Positions 1-8,559 are shown, counted from the first letter of the stretch. The stretch is 64,000 nucleotides of DNA from Parabacteroides sp900760525 (GCF_049860805.1 NZ_CP187555.1:124001-188000), one strand, 5' to 3'. Notes: generated from the sequence alone by a model not told the origin. Numbers and translations: made by a program.

Positions 1-1000
1 CGTGGTGAGGAGAGTCGGAAAGCCGGTTGCCTGTCTCTAAGATCGGAGCCTTGGTCACCATATCGGCACAAGCCTTGTCTAATGCGACCGGATCAAAAGA
101 GGCAGCCATACCCAAATCAGGAATGATTGCCGCATCATTATGGTTCCAGCAATCGCATTCCGGCGAAACATTCATGATAAAACTGATGTGGAAATTCGGT
201 TTGCCCAACAAGACTGCTTTGGAATACTCGGCAATCTTATAGTTCAAACGTTCAGATGTGTCGCCTTCACCCATGACGGCTCCGTCGTATTGGCAAAGGG
301 CTACGCACTGGCCGCAACCGACACATTTGCCGTAGTCGATTTCCGCTTTATGCGAAGCGTCCAAATGGATGGCATCATGGCGGCAATGTTTAACGCATAT
401 ATTACATCCTTTGCAATTTTCAATGTCGATTCTGGGTTGTGATGCCGAGTGAAGTTCAAGCTTTCCACCGACACTGGCGCATCCCATGCCGAGGTTCTTC
501 AAAGCACCGCCGAATCCGGTCTGCTCGTGACCTTTGAAGTGGTTCATGGTGATGACGATGTCTGCATCAGCAATGGCAGAGCCTATTTTGGGAGCTTTGC
601 AATATTCACCGTCAATTTCAATTTCGCGGTATTCAGTTCCCTTTAAGCCGTCGGCAATAATCACATCGCATTTGGCGGAAATAGGGTTGAAACCGTTTTC
701 CATTGCACTCTCCAGATGATCTACGGCATTGGCGCGGCGGCCTGAATACAACGTGTTGCAATCCGTCAGGAAAGGCTTTGCCCCTAAGCTACGAAGCAAA
801 GTCGCCATGCGGGCCGCATAGTTCGGACGGATAAAGGCTAAGTTACCCGGTTCGCCGAAATGGATCTTAATAGCTACAAACTGATTCTGGAAATCAATGT
901 TGGCTATGCCCGCACGTCTGACAAGACGTTCCATCTTGTCCAGCAGATTGCTGGATGGGGTTGTGCGGAGATTGGTAAAGTAAACTTTAGACGTTTCCAT
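1..1000 (-). CDS. DUF362 domain protein with two 4Fe-4S ferredoxin motifs (3' end beyond window)
   Basis: Reading down from an ATG at 1000 the frame is open to the left edge (333 codons seen), so the C-terminus is missing. Residues 155-174 (FKGHEQTGFGGALKNLG region) match the conserved core of the DUF362 family. Two ferredoxin-type clusters follow: C196/C199/C202/C206 and C226/C229/C232/C236, each CxxCxxCxxxC, so two 4Fe-4S centres are predicted. No signal peptide is seen, so the protein is probably cytoplasmic. The electron partner and substrate are unknown for this family. It is divergent from the P-loop ATPase at 1111, with its own -7 box just upstream. The family assignment is firm; the function is not. 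Confidence 0.9.
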   Translation of the reverse strand, partial: METSKVYFTNLRTTPSSNLLDKMERLVRRAGIANIDFQNQFVAIKIHFGEPGNLAFIRPNYAARMATLLRSLGAKPFLTDCNTLYSGRRANAVDHLESAMENGFNPISAKCDVIIADGLKGTEYREIEIDGEYCKAPKIGSAIADADIVITMNHFKGHEQTGFGGALKNLGMGCASVGGKLELHSASQPRIDIENCKGCNICVKHCRHDAIHLDASHKAEIDYGKCVGCGQCVALCQYDGAVMGEGDTSERLNYKIAEYSKAVLLGKPNFHISFIMNVSPECDCWNHNDAAIIPDLGMAASFDPVALDKACADMVTKAPILETGNRLSDSPHH

Positions 1001-1021
1001 TTTTTTATTGGTTTATGCGGA

Positions 1022-1029
1022 CAAAGGTA
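1022..1029 (-). promoter_or_regulatory. Bacteroidota -7 box for the DUF362 gene
   Basis: On the minus strand this reads TACCTTTG, an exact TAnnTTTG, placed 22 bases before the ATG at 1000. I see no clear -33 TTTG at the expected distance, so only the -7 element is supported. Confidence 0.5.
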
Positions 1030-1061
1030 CGAAAAAACTATTCTTCCTGTGAGTTGTTGGT

Positions 1062-1092
1062 TTTGTAGATTGGCTTTTATATAGTATTTTTG
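1062..1092 (+). promoter_or_regulatory. Bacteroidota promoter for the P-loop ATPase gene
   Basis: -33 TTTG at 1062-1065 and -7 TATTTTTG at 1085-1092 are separated by 19 bp, the spacing typical of the Bacteroidota primary sigma factor. The start codon at 1111 follows after a short leader. Confidence 0.65.
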
Positions 1093-1110
1093 TGTCAAAT
1101 CAGTTAAATT

Positions 1111-2301
1111 ATGGACATGTATCGGTTAAACCATGAGCAATTACTTAAAGGCGTAAATCTGAGTTTCCGACGTTACTTATCCCGGCAGGTCAAGTGGGAC
1201 AGGGGGATAATCGGTATTTTTGGTGCAAAAGGTGTGGGGAAAACCACGCTTTTGTTGCAACATATCAAATCGACTTATGGTGATTCTAATGAAGCCCTGT
1301 ATTTGCCACTCGATAATATATGGTTCCAGGAACGGCGTATGTTGTCCCGGGTGGTCAAGCAATTTTATGAAGAGGGGGGCAGGCATCTTTTCCTGGATAA
1401 TGTCCATCGATATGGAAACTGGGCACAGGCGATAGAACGTTTGCATGAGAATTATCCCGATATGCAGATCGTGTTTGCCGCACCTTTGCTGGTCGAAGGT
1501 GAAAAAGAGGAACTGTCTTTTGGCGAAAAAAGTGATTGGTATACGTTGCATACCATGTCATTCCGTGAATATTTGTCCTATGAGGGGGCGCTGGATCTCA
1601 AACCGGTTCCGTTGGACGAGCTTCTGCTTAACCATGCCGAAGTTACCCAACAAGTGATGGACGAGATAAATATAGTCCCCATTTTCCGGAATTACCTGGA
1701 ACACGGTTGCTATCCTTTTTATTGGGAAGATCCGGATGCTTTTAATTTCCGTTTACAGGATTTGGTGCGTGACTCGGTCGATGTGGACCTGCCTTCTATT
1801 CGTCCGATGAACAATGCCATGTCCCGAAAACTGAAACAACTACTCATCCAGCTTGCGAAGGAGGCGCCTGAATTTCCCCGTATGCAAGCCTTGACATCCA
1901 AGTATGAGATGGATAACACACAGACGCACAAGTTGCTTGATTATGTAAAAGAAATGGGAGCGCTCCGCTTTTTACAGGTCAGGAAAGAAGACGGCGGGCT
2001 GGCCCGTTCGTATCGCTCTTTTCTGGCGAACACCAATCTGATGGCAAGCCTCTTCCGGGAGATGGAGCGCATTTACTTGGGCGAAACATTCTTTGTCGAT
2101 CAGATGTCGAATTGCGGAACGGTAGAACTTTTGCATAATGGAGACTATTGTGTGAATGGAAAATATATGTTCGTTATCGGCGACCCGTTGATGGACTACG
2201 AACGGATCAGGAATGTGGAAAATGCGTTTGCCGCTATACACGGACAACCTAAGAGCGTGGGAAACAAGATACCGATCTGGGCGCTTGGCCTTTGCTATTG
2301 A
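1111..2301 (+). CDS. AAA-type P-loop ATPase (AAA_14-like)
   Basis: A 396-residue soluble protein. Walker A is GAKGVGKTT at residues 38-46 and a Walker B-like stretch HLFLDNVH sits at 92-99. Layout (N-terminal ATPase, C-terminal helical half) resembles the AAA_14/DUF4143 ATPases common in Bacteroidota, but I do not see a clear DUF4143 nuclease-like domain in the second half. The start at 1111 is preferred over the in-frame ATG at 1117 only because it comes first. It has a good promoter and is followed after 31 bp by a nitroreductase on the same strand, possibly cotranscribed. Cellular role unknown; proteins of this type have been suggested to act with toxin-like or regulatory partners, but nothing here shows that. 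Confidence 0.85.
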   Translation: MDMYRLNHEQLLKGVNLSFRRYLSRQVKWDRGIIGIFGAKGVGKTTLLLQHIKSTYGDSNEALYLPLDNIWFQERRMLSRVVKQFYEEGGRHLFLDNVHRYGNWAQAIERLHENYPDMQIVFAAPLLVEGEKEELSFGEKSDWYTLHTMSFREYLSYEGALDLKPVPLDELLLNHAEVTQQVMDEINIVPIFRNYLEHGCYPFYWEDPDAFNFRLQDLVRDSVDVDLPSIRPMNNAMSRKLKQLLIQLAKEAPEFPRMQALTSKYEMDNTQTHKLLDYVKEMGALRFLQVRKEDGGLARSYRSFLANTNLMASLFREMERIYLGETFFVDQMSNCGTVELLHNGDYCVNGKYMFVIGDPLMDYERIRNVENAFAAIHGQPKSVGNKIPIWALGLCY

Positions 2302-2332
2302 TCGATTTTGTCATAAATTAAATAGATAAGTT

Positions 2333-3079
2333 ATGCTGGAAAATATGAAAAACAGACGGACGATCCGTAAATATACGACTCAGGACATCCCGGATGCTTT
2401 GTTGAATGAATTGCTGGAAGTAGCCGCCCGTGCATCCAATACGGGAAATATGCAATTGTATAGCGTGGTCATTACCCGCGATAAGGCGAATAAGGAAAAG
2501 CTGGCCCCGGCCCATTTCAACCAACCGATGATCACGACGGCTCCGGTCGTGCTCACTTTTTGCGCCGATGCCAACCGTTTTGTGAAATGGGCGGAACAAC
2601 GGAAGGCCGTGGCCGGTTTCGACAACTTCCAGACTTTTATCGCCTCGACTATCGATGCGATGCTGTTTGCCCAGAGTTTCTGTACGGCGGCAGAAGAAAA
2701 AGGGTTGGGAATCTGCTATTTGGGGACAACGGCCTATAATGCGGATAAGATTATCGACGCCTTGTCGCTTCCCCGCTTAGTTGTACCTGTCGTGACGGTT
2801 ACGGTCGGTTATCCCGACGGAGCGCCAGTCTCCCAGGTGGAACGCCTGCCGCTCGGGGCGGTTATCCATCAGGAGGCATATACGGATTATACGCCTGCCT
2901 CTATCGATGCATTATATCTCGATAAAGAAGAACTGGAAGTAAACAAACAATTCGTACGGGAGAATAATAAGGAAACATTGGCCCAAGTATTTACGGATGT
3001 ACGCTATACAAAGGCCAATAACGAATATTTTTCCGATGTATTATTGAAAGTCTTGAAAGATCAGGGTTTCATGAAATGA
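2333..3079 (+). CDS. nitroreductase family FMN oxidoreductase
   Basis: A 248-residue protein with the nitroreductase entry motif RRTIRKY (residues 8-14), which contacts the FMN phosphate, and the following helix-turn with ASNTGNMQLY. The family uses FMN and NAD(P)H to reduce nitroaromatics, quinones or flavins; the physiological substrate cannot be told. Length and the C-terminal tail of about 50 residues resemble NfsA-like NADPH-dependent members rather than the short BluB or thyroid deiodinase types. No signal peptide. The stop codon lies inside the convergent rpiA gene: the two 3' ends overlap by 11 bp. Confidence 0.88.
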   Translation: MLENMKNRRTIRKYTTQDIPDALLNELLEVAARASNTGNMQLYSVVITRDKANKEKLAPAHFNQPMITTAPVVLTFCADANRFVKWAEQRKAVAGFDNFQTFIASTIDAMLFAQSFCTAAEEKGLGICYLGTTAYNADKIIDALSLPRLVVPVVTVTVGYPDGAPVSQVERLPLGAVIHQEAYTDYTPASIDALYLDKEELEVNKQFVRENNKETLAQVFTDVRYTKANNEYFSDVLLKVLKDQGFMK

Positions 3080-3764
3080 TCTGCACGTTATAGTGGATAA
3101 ACAGCCCGCTTTCGATAACCCCGGTGATCGATTTGATCGATTCTTCCAGGTTATTGGGGATATTATCGAACCGGGCATCGAGAATCAGGTTCCCGTTTTC
3201 CGTGATCACGGGACCGTCTTTCCCCTCGGCCATTCTTAGTTTGATTTCTTTAGGATTATAAGCCCGGAGCACTTCTTCAACATAGGTAAGTGCTTCGGGA
3301 AATATCTCTATGGGTATCGGGAAGCGTGAACCCAATTTGGTAACAATCTTGGATGGATCGGCGATAATGTAGGTGCGGGGACTGGAACTGATCAACAATT
3401 TTTCTTTGAACATCGCTCCTCCGCGCCCTTTAATCATATTGTGGTCCGTGTCTATTTCGTCGGCACCGTCGAATGTCCAATCCGGTTTGTGTTCCCAGAG
3501 ACTGGTGACAGGAATGCCCAAACGGGCGCACGCCATACGGATTTCCTGTGAAGTCGGGATTGCGCGGATATGCAATTGTTCATTTTTTACCCGCCCGGCA
3601 ATTTTCAACAAGGCCAGATAAGCGGTCGAGCCTGAACCCACCCCGATAATTTCCCCCTCTTTTACCATTGAGGAAATGATATCCGCCACTCTCTCTTTCT
3701 CTTCTCTGTTAGAGATGGTTTTTCCCCACTCTAAAGATGATAATATAGTCTTTCCCCATTCCAT
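3069..3764 (-). CDS. rpiA: ribose-5-phosphate isomerase A
   Basis: Interconverts ribose 5-phosphate and ribulose 5-phosphate in the non-oxidative pentose phosphate pathway. At 231 residues it fits the RpiA family. Visible motifs: GVGSGSTA (41-48, phosphate binding), DGADEID (99-105, containing the catalytic region aspartates) and KGRGGAMFKEK (112-122). The extreme N-terminus holds a doubled EWGKTI (residues 2-7 and 12-17), about 10 residues apart, not part of the usual family start, where the fold begins near residue 20. Last gene of a minus-strand run; the upstream uridine phosphorylase-like gene would release ribose 1-phosphate, so pentose salvage is a reasonable shared theme (inference). 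Confidence 0.93.
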   Translation of the reverse strand: MEWGKTILSSLEWGKTISNREEKERVADIISSMVKEGEIIGVGSGSTAYLALLKIAGRVKNEQLHIRAIPTSQEIRMACARLGIPVTSLWEHKPDWTFDGADEIDTDHNMIKGRGGAMFKEKLLISSSPRTYIIADPSKIVTKLGSRFPIPIEIFPEALTYVEEVLRAYNPKEIKLRMAEGKDGPVITENGNLILDARFDNIPNNLEESIKSITGVIESGLFIHYNVQIIS

Positions 3765-3819
3765 GATTCGTATACGTTATATATATATGTAAGGAACAAC
3801 CGGGGAGTGTATTCGGTTC

Positions 3820-4683
3820 TCAGATCCGGTCTAATACCGTTTCGATCAGACCGGTTATGGAACCCTTATATTCGGTATTCATATCCTTGGTCACCCGCCC
3901 GGCAATGATGCAACATACGGTCATGGCACGGTGTCCCATCAAGGCGGATAGCCCGGCGAGGGACGAACTTTCCATTTCGAAGTTGGTAATCCGGCTACCG
4001 TTAAAGTCGAAGGCCTCTATCTTCCGGTTCAGCTCTGGGTCGGCAAGCGGCAGACGTAGTTGGCGGCCTTGCGGACCGTAGAAACCGTTGGCCGCAATCG
4101 TTACCCCCCGGATGATATCGCCCTGTGTGATCTGTTCGATCAGAGAAGGATCGGCAGAGACAACATAAGGCTGAATACCGCTTAGTTTCCATTCTAATTG
4201 TTTGAGCAGTTCCGATTCGAAAATCCCGTCGCGAACCTGCTCGGAGCCGGCATAGAAATATAGGACTCCGTCAAACCCGATCGATTTTTCGGCGGCCACA
4301 TAGGTGCCGACAGGAACAAATGGTTGCAATCCTCCTGAAGTTCCGACACGTACCATTGTCAGTTGCCGGAATTCCGGTTTGATGGTGCGGGTGGCAAAGT
4401 CGATGTTTGCCAGTGCGTCCAGTTCATTCAGAACAATGTCGATATTATCGGTTCCGATACCGTGGGAAAGCGTCGTGATGCGCTTCCCTTTATAGGTCCC
4501 GGTGATGGTGTGGAACTCGCGGCTCGACACTTCGTATTCTTTCGTATCGAAGTAGGAAGCGACGATGTTCACACGATCGGGATCGCCGACCATGATAATC
4601 TTGCCGGCAAGCTGCTCCGGTTTCAGATGCAGGTGGAAACAACTACCATCGGGATTGATAATAAGTTCAGAAGGAGCAATCAT
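3820..4683 (-). CDS. nucleoside phosphorylase (uridine phosphorylase-like)
   Basis: A 287-residue member of the PNP/UDP superfamily, which splits nucleosides with phosphate to base plus ribose 1-phosphate. The phosphate-binding GDPDR is at 33-37, the RVGTSGG loop at 112-118 and the ribose-binding NFEMESS at 234-240. The last motif (EMES/EMEG) is typical of uridine phosphorylases, but base specificity cannot be settled by eye. Its ATG is 4 bases after the floA stop codon, so the two are almost certainly cotranscribed. A 55-bp gap separates it from rpiA, which could take its pentose product onward. Confidence 0.88.
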   Translation of the reverse strand: MIAPSELIINPDGSCFHLHLKPEQLAGKIIMVGDPDRVNIVASYFDTKEYEVSSREFHTITGTYKGKRITTLSHGIGTDNIDIVLNELDALANIDFATRTIKPEFRQLTMVRVGTSGGLQPFVPVGTYVAAEKSIGFDGVLYFYAGSEQVRDGIFESELLKQLEWKLSGIQPYVVSADPSLIEQITQGDIIRGVTIAANGFYGPQGRQLRLPLADPELNRKIEAFDFNGSRITNFEMESSSLAGLSALMGHRAMTVCCIIAGRVTKDMNTEYKGSITGLIETVLDRI

Positions 4684-4687
4684 TGTC

Positions 4688-5680
4688 TTAGTCTTTTAAT
4701 GGTTTCGTAGGCGCACTTGCCGGCTTGGCGATGGCTTCGCGCATACCGGTGTCTGCCTCGATATTCTTCATTTTATAATAATCCATGATGCCTAAGTTTC
4801 CGCTCCGGAAGGCTTCGGCCATTGCTTTCGGCACTTCGGCTTCGGCTTCGATCACCTTCGCACGGGCTTCCTGTGCTTTGGCTTTCATCTCCTGTTCAAC
4901 GGCAACGGCCATCGCACGGCGTTCTTCGGCTTTTGCCTGGGCGATGTTTTTGTCGGCCTGAGCCTGGTCCATCTGAAGGAATGCACCGATGTTCTTACCT
5001 ATGTCGATATCGGCGATGTCGATAGACAAGATTTCAAACGCAGTACCGGCATCCAGCCCTTTGCGGAGCACCAACTTGGAGATTGAATCCGGATTCTCGA
5101 GTACGGTCTTATGGTTTTCGGACGAACCGATGGATGAAACGATCCCTTCACCGACACGGGCCAGAATTGTTTCTTCGCCGGCTCCCCCGACCAATTGCTT
5201 GATATTGGCACGAACCGTCACACGCGCTTTGGCGATCAGCTGGATGCCGTCTTTGGCAACGGCTGTAACGGGAGGCGTGTCGATTACCTTCGGGTTTACC
5301 GACATCTGGACGGCTTCGAACACGTCACGTCCTGCCAGGTCGATAGCAGTTGCCATCTGGAAAGGAAGGTCGATGTTTGCTTTCGATGCCGAAACTAAGG
5401 CATGGACAACCTTTTCAACATGTCCGCCTGCCAGATAGTGCGCTTCCAGTTCGTCACGGGTCAACGTTTTCAGACCGGCTTTATGGGCTTCGATCATGGC
5501 GCGGGTGATGATATAAGGCGGCACATTACGGATACGCATCAAGAAAAGCTGTATCAGCGAGATGTTGACACCCGAAACTTTTGCCGAGATCCACAGGAGG
5601 AACGGCACATAATAAAAGAAAATTACCAGCAGCAATATCGCTGCTCCCAAAAGGGCAATAGGCACGAAGGTCATTTCCAT
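4688..5680 (-). CDS. floA: flotillin-like membrane scaffold FloA
   Basis: A 330-residue flotillin-like protein of the YqfA/FloA family, which forms membrane-associated oligomers linked to functional membrane microdomains. There is one N-terminal membrane segment (about residues 5-31), an SPFH/band 7-like region in the middle, and a long helical Ala/Glu/Lys-rich stretch (about 235-295, AKAEERRAMAVAVEQEMK type) expected to form the coiled coil. Two ATGs (5680 and 5674) are possible; the first is taken. The gene directly follows an nfeD gene, the standard pairing for this family. A four-copy 7-bp repeat lies 5 bases before the start codon. Confidence 0.93.
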   Translation of the reverse strand: MEMTFVPIALLGAAILLLVIFFYYVPFLLWISAKVSGVNISLIQLFLMRIRNVPPYIITRAMIEAHKAGLKTLTRDELEAHYLAGGHVEKVVHALVSASKANIDLPFQMATAIDLAGRDVFEAVQMSVNPKVIDTPPVTAVAKDGIQLIAKARVTVRANIKQLVGGAGEETILARVGEGIVSSIGSSENHKTVLENPDSISKLVLRKGLDAGTAFEILSIDIADIDIGKNIGAFLQMDQAQADKNIAQAKAEERRAMAVAVEQEMKAKAQEARAKVIEAEAEVPKAMAEAFRSGNLGIMDYYKMKNIEADTGMREAIAKPASAPTKPLKD

Positions 5681-5685
5681 GAGTA

Positions 5686-5733
5686 GAATTATGAATTATG
5701 AATTATGAATTATTTTTCAATTTTTAATTTTCA
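5686..5733. repeat. 7-bp tandem repeat, GAATTAT x4 with degenerate extension
   Basis: Four perfect, in-register copies of GAATTAT run from 5686 to 5713. The same 7-base register continues as TTTTTCA, ATTTTTA and ATTTTCA to 5733, entering the last codons of nfeD. The array sits between nfeD (stop at 5717) and the floA ATG at 5680. See the related arrays at 7640, 7772, 12720, 12751, 45558 and 45650. Confidence 0.85.
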
Positions 5734-6187
5734 CGATTACATTGTAGCCGTCGACGCGCAACACCTCGACCGGCGTATTCTCGTCAATCAGCTCGTCCAT
5801 CGACTTGGCCTCTACGGTAATCCCGTTTATGCGGGCTTTCCCGATAGGAGCGAGACGTGAGAGCGTCAGTCCTTCATCGCCCGGCACGATCCCCAGGTCA
5901 CGGCTGGACACTAATTTGGAATCGATGTCGGTTTTCAAGGCTACCCGGCTGAATGATTTGGAACGCAATAGCCAGACGAAAGAGGCCGCGAACACAAGTA
6001 ATGATACCGCCAACGTCACGTTTCCTATCGATGGGCTGACCGAGTAAGCATAGATCAAGCCGCCGGCCGCAAATAGGAATCCTCCGACACCGGCCACCGT
6101 AATTCCCGGCAACATGAATATCTCCAACAGGACGAGCACGATGGCTACGACCATGAGGAAAGCGATGATGAGCGTTTCGAATACCAT
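5717..6187 (-). CDS. NfeD family membrane protein
   Basis: A 156-residue short-form NfeD protein: three membrane segments (about residues 4-25, 30-50 and 55-75) followed by a C-terminal OB-fold domain of about 70 residues (GDEGLTLSRLAPIGKARING region). NfeD proteins are encoded beside flotillin/stomatin-type genes and are thought to act with them in the membrane. The ATG at 6187 is chosen over an in-frame GTG at 6193 because it starts directly at the first hydrophobic segment; the choice adds or removes only two residues. It lies 11 bases after the TPR/PD40 gene and 36 bases before floA, consistent with one transcript. The last codons are made of the 7-bp-period repeat. Confidence 0.9.
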   Translation of the reverse strand: MVFETLIIAFLMVVAIVLVLLEIFMLPGITVAGVGGFLFAAGGLIYAYSVSPSIGNVTLAVSLLVFAASFVWLLRSKSFSRVALKTDIDSKLVSSRDLGIVPGDEGLTLSRLAPIGKARINGITVEAKSMDELIDENTPVEVLRVDGYNVIVKIKN

Positions 6188-6198
6188 AAACACTTGTT

Positions 6199-7638
6199 TT
6201 ATCGTTTATTTTTCAAATAATTGATTTCCGCATTACGCGCTTTCTTTTCCAGTTCGCCGGGTTGTTCCAACAAGGCGTTCAGTTGTTCTTCCGCTTGCAG
6301 GATGGCCGGCTTCAACTGCTCTTTGCGGGCCTTATTGCCTTCGGCATAAGAGGTACGCAGGCCGTCGAGCTTTTCATTCATCTCTTTGATCTGCTTGTTC
6401 AGGGCAACCACCTTTTCGTAGTAGCTTTTTGCCTCCGGGCTATTGATCTCATCTAACTTGTAGTAGACAATATTGTTGCCGATGATGAATTCAAAATCTT
6501 TTTCGATCTTTTCCTCCCCGTAAGGTATTTCCGTATGGGACAGGCGGATCAGGTCGGCATAGTCGGAACCTTCCTTCCAGGAATCCCGGATGGAAGTGAT
6601 TGCGGCACGTGCCCGTTTCACTTCGGTATCTTCGCTTTCCACCCGCTTGTGTTCCGGGTTCGGGATAAAGAGGTAGACGCAGACTTTGCCTTCCGGCTGG
6701 AAACGGTCGGAGACGAACCATCCCAATCCTTTCACTTCGTCGAAGACCATCATATAGTCGTTGTAAGGCGAGTTGAACGGCATACCTAATTGTTCCGGCG
6801 CCAGATACGTATCGGAATTGATGTTGTATCGGGTGACGAACAGGTCATAACCGCCAATCGAGCCGTTCCCTTTGGAGGAATAATAGATCGTGGCGCCATC
6901 GGAAAGCACGAACGGATAGTTATCGTCGTCGTTGCTATTGATATTCATCGGCAATTGTTTTTCATCCCCCCATTCATCCATAAGCATGGATTGGGTGAAA
7001 AGGCAATAACGGTCGCCGTCCGTCGAATGGGCGTAATAAATCTTATCGCCTTTCTGGTTCTTGTAAACGGTCGAAGCCACAGGTTCGTTCGTCTGGAAGA
7101 AGTCTTTGAAAGAATCGAGCGTGCCGCTTTCTTCACTCAAGGTATAGGCGGAAAGAAAGTCATCTTTGTCCACGACCAAGCTATCGATGATCTGCACGTC
7201 TTCCACCTTTTCCATCATGCGTTGTGCATTGTTTGCCAGGTCGAGCTTCGCTTCGAAAGGCCCGGGGTCCTGTTTCTTCTTTGCCAGCAAATCGATGTAT
7301 TCTTCGAGCATTTCGCCGGCTTCGTCGAAACGATACGTCTTGTAGTAGACTTCGGACATATAGCGGTATGCTTCCTGCACTTTACGTTTGACGGCCACTT
7401 TCAGATGTTTTTCCGCACCGGCCAGATCACCGGTTTCGTAGCAACAAACGCCATACCAATGATTGTAGGAAGAGTTGCCCGGCGCTTGTTTGACTAACTT
7501 TTCGAAGGCGGGCTTTGCCTCCGCATACTTTCCTTCATTGTATAATTTCTTTGCTTCGGCCAGACTTTGTGCATTCAGTCCGCCGCAGAGTAATGTAATT
7601 CCTATTGTATAAAACAGTTTATTAGATAACCAATTCAT
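6199..7638 (-). CDS. exported TPR and PD40 beta-propeller protein
   Basis: A 479-residue protein with an N-terminal signal peptide (about residues 1-24, cut near GLNAQS). Residues 25-135 are TPR-like (AKKLYNEGKYAEAKPAFEKLVKQ type helices). Residues about 190-330 contain WD40-like PD40 blades, seen as DGATIYYSSKGNGSIGGYDLF and similar strands. A charged coiled coil fills about 405-475. The TPR plus PD40 layout is common among periplasmic or outer-membrane-linked Bacteroidota proteins; here the usual C-terminal OmpA domain is absent. It heads the nfeD-floA run and has a well-formed promoter upstream. Probable role in envelope assembly or scaffolding is inference from domains and neighbours. Confidence 0.82.
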   Translation of the reverse strand: MNWLSNKLFYTIGITLLCGGLNAQSLAEAKKLYNEGKYAEAKPAFEKLVKQAPGNSSYNHWYGVCCYETGDLAGAEKHLKVAVKRKVQEAYRYMSEVYYKTYRFDEAGEMLEEYIDLLAKKKQDPGPFEAKLDLANNAQRMMEKVEDVQIIDSLVVDKDDFLSAYTLSEESGTLDSFKDFFQTNEPVASTVYKNQKGDKIYYAHSTDGDRYCLFTQSMLMDEWGDEKQLPMNINSNDDDNYPFVLSDGATIYYSSKGNGSIGGYDLFVTRYNINSDTYLAPEQLGMPFNSPYNDYMMVFDEVKGLGWFVSDRFQPEGKVCVYLFIPNPEHKRVESEDTEVKRARAAITSIRDSWKEGSDYADLIRLSHTEIPYGEEKIEKDFEFIIGNNIVYYKLDEINSPEAKSYYEKVVALNKQIKEMNEKLDGLRTSYAEGNKARKEQLKPAILQAEEQLNALLEQPGELEKKARNAEINYLKNKR

Positions 7639-7639
7639 C

Positions 7640-7667
7640 GATTTATGATTTATGAATTATGATCTAT
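7640..7667. repeat. 7-bp tandem repeat, four copies, GATTTAT/GAATTAT type
   Basis: In-register units are GATTTAT, GATTTAT, GAATTAT, GATCTAT. The array starts one base beyond the ATG (7636-7638) of the TPR/PD40 gene, thus inside its leader. A related 8-bp inverted repeat, GATTTATG (7674-7681) and CATAAATC (7692-7699), follows. Confidence 0.8.
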
Positions 7668-7715
7668 GACTCGGATTTATGGCTTATAATTCATAAATCT
7701 AAAATCATAAATCAT

Positions 7716-7723
7716 TACTTTTG
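7716..7723 (+). promoter_or_regulatory. -7 box for the ttcA gene
   Basis: TACTTTTG matches TAnnTTTG exactly. No clear -33 element lies 19-20 bp upstream, so the promoter is only partly supported. Leader to the ATG at 7810 would be about 80 bases and contains the repeat at 7772. Confidence 0.45.
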
Positions 7724-7733
7724 TGTCCGATTA

Positions 7734-7763
7734 CAAAAATAGGAATTTAAATCAAGAATCAAA
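7734..7763 (-). promoter_or_regulatory. promoter for the TPR/PD40-nfeD-floA run
   Basis: On the minus strand, -33 TTTG (7760-7763) and -7 TATTTTTG (7734-7741) are 18 bp apart. The leader to the ATG at 7638 is about 90 bases and carries the 7-bp repeat at 7640. Confidence 0.6.
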
Positions 7764-7771
7764 GCCCTTAT

Positions 7772-7799
7772 TTTTTAATTCTTACTTTTTAATTTTTAA
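7772..7799. repeat. 7-bp-period repeat TTTTTAA before ttcA
   Basis: Units in register are TTTTTAA, TTCTTAC, TTTTTAA, TTTTTAA, ending 10 bases before the ttcA ATG. Copy number and period match the other junction repeats in this window, though the unit is different and T-rich, so chance is a stronger alternative here. Confidence 0.6.
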
Positions 7800-7809
7800 T
7801 TAGTAGAGT

Positions 7810-8556
7810 ATGGCGAAGTTGACAGAAGAAGAACTCCTGTTTCGTAAAATGGAAGAGAAAGTTAAGAAGGCGATATTCGAATACGGCTTGATCGTGGATG
7901 GCGACCGCATATTGGTCGGATTGTCGGGTGGGAAAGATTCGCTGGCGCTGGTGGACCTGCTCGGCCGGCGTTCCAAGATATTCCGGCCCAGGTTCGAAGT
8001 GGTCGTGACGCATATCGTGATGTCGAATATTCCCTATCGTTCGGATCTCGACTATCTGAAAAGCTGTGCCGACGAGCACGGTCTTCCTTTTTTCGTACAC
8101 GAGACGAGCTTCGATGCTTCGACCGATACCCGCAAATCCCCTTGTTTCCTTTGCTCCTGGACCCGGCGGAAAGCCTTGTTCGATATTGCAAAGAAGCACG
8201 GTTGCAACAAGATTGCCCTCGGACATCATCAGGACGATATTCTCGAAACCCTTCTGATGAATATGATCCACCAGGGAGCGATCGGGACGATGCCGCCGCG
8301 CCTGAAGATGGATAAGTTCGATATGGAGATCATCCGGCCCATGTGCTTAGTGGAGGAGAAAGATCTGGTCCGGATTGCAGCGTGGAGAGGGTACCGGAAA
8401 CAGATCAAGAATTGCCCGTACGAATCCGGTTCCAGCCGTTCGGACATGAAGGAGGTGTTGTCGCGTCTGGAGGCGATCAATCCTGAGGCGCGCTATAGCC
8501 TCTGGAACAGTATGTCGAATATTCAGGAGGATTACCTTCCTCATAAACTCAAATAA
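7810..8556 (+). CDS. ttcA: TtcA family tRNA 2-thiocytidine synthetase-like ATP-pyrophosphatase
   Basis: A 248-residue PP-loop ATPase. SGGKDS at 39-44 is the ATP-pyrophosphatase loop, C112-x-x-C115 and C202 are the three cysteines that in TtcA hold a 4Fe-4S cluster, and GHHQDD is at 138-143. TtcA adenylates and thiolates cytidine 32 in certain tRNAs in the cytoplasm. The protein is somewhat shorter than E. coli TtcA (about 310 residues), as usual for Bacteroidota members, so the exact tRNA target should be treated as likely rather than certain. A DUF486 gene begins 3 bases after its stop codon. Confidence 0.85.
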   Translation: MAKLTEEELLFRKMEEKVKKAIFEYGLIVDGDRILVGLSGGKDSLALVDLLGRRSKIFRPRFEVVVTHIVMSNIPYRSDLDYLKSCADEHGLPFFVHETSFDASTDTRKSPCFLCSWTRRKALFDIAKKHGCNKIALGHHQDDILETLLMNMIHQGAIGTMPPRLKMDKFDMEIIRPMCLVEEKDLVRIAAWRGYRKQIKNCPYESGSSRSDMKEVLSRLEAINPEARYSLWNSMSNIQEDYLPHKLK

Positions 8557-8559
8557 ATT

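Noticed and set aside
5686..5733. Repeat array as a possible CRISPR
   Set aside because: Units are 7 bp, contiguous and without spacers; no cas genes in the window.
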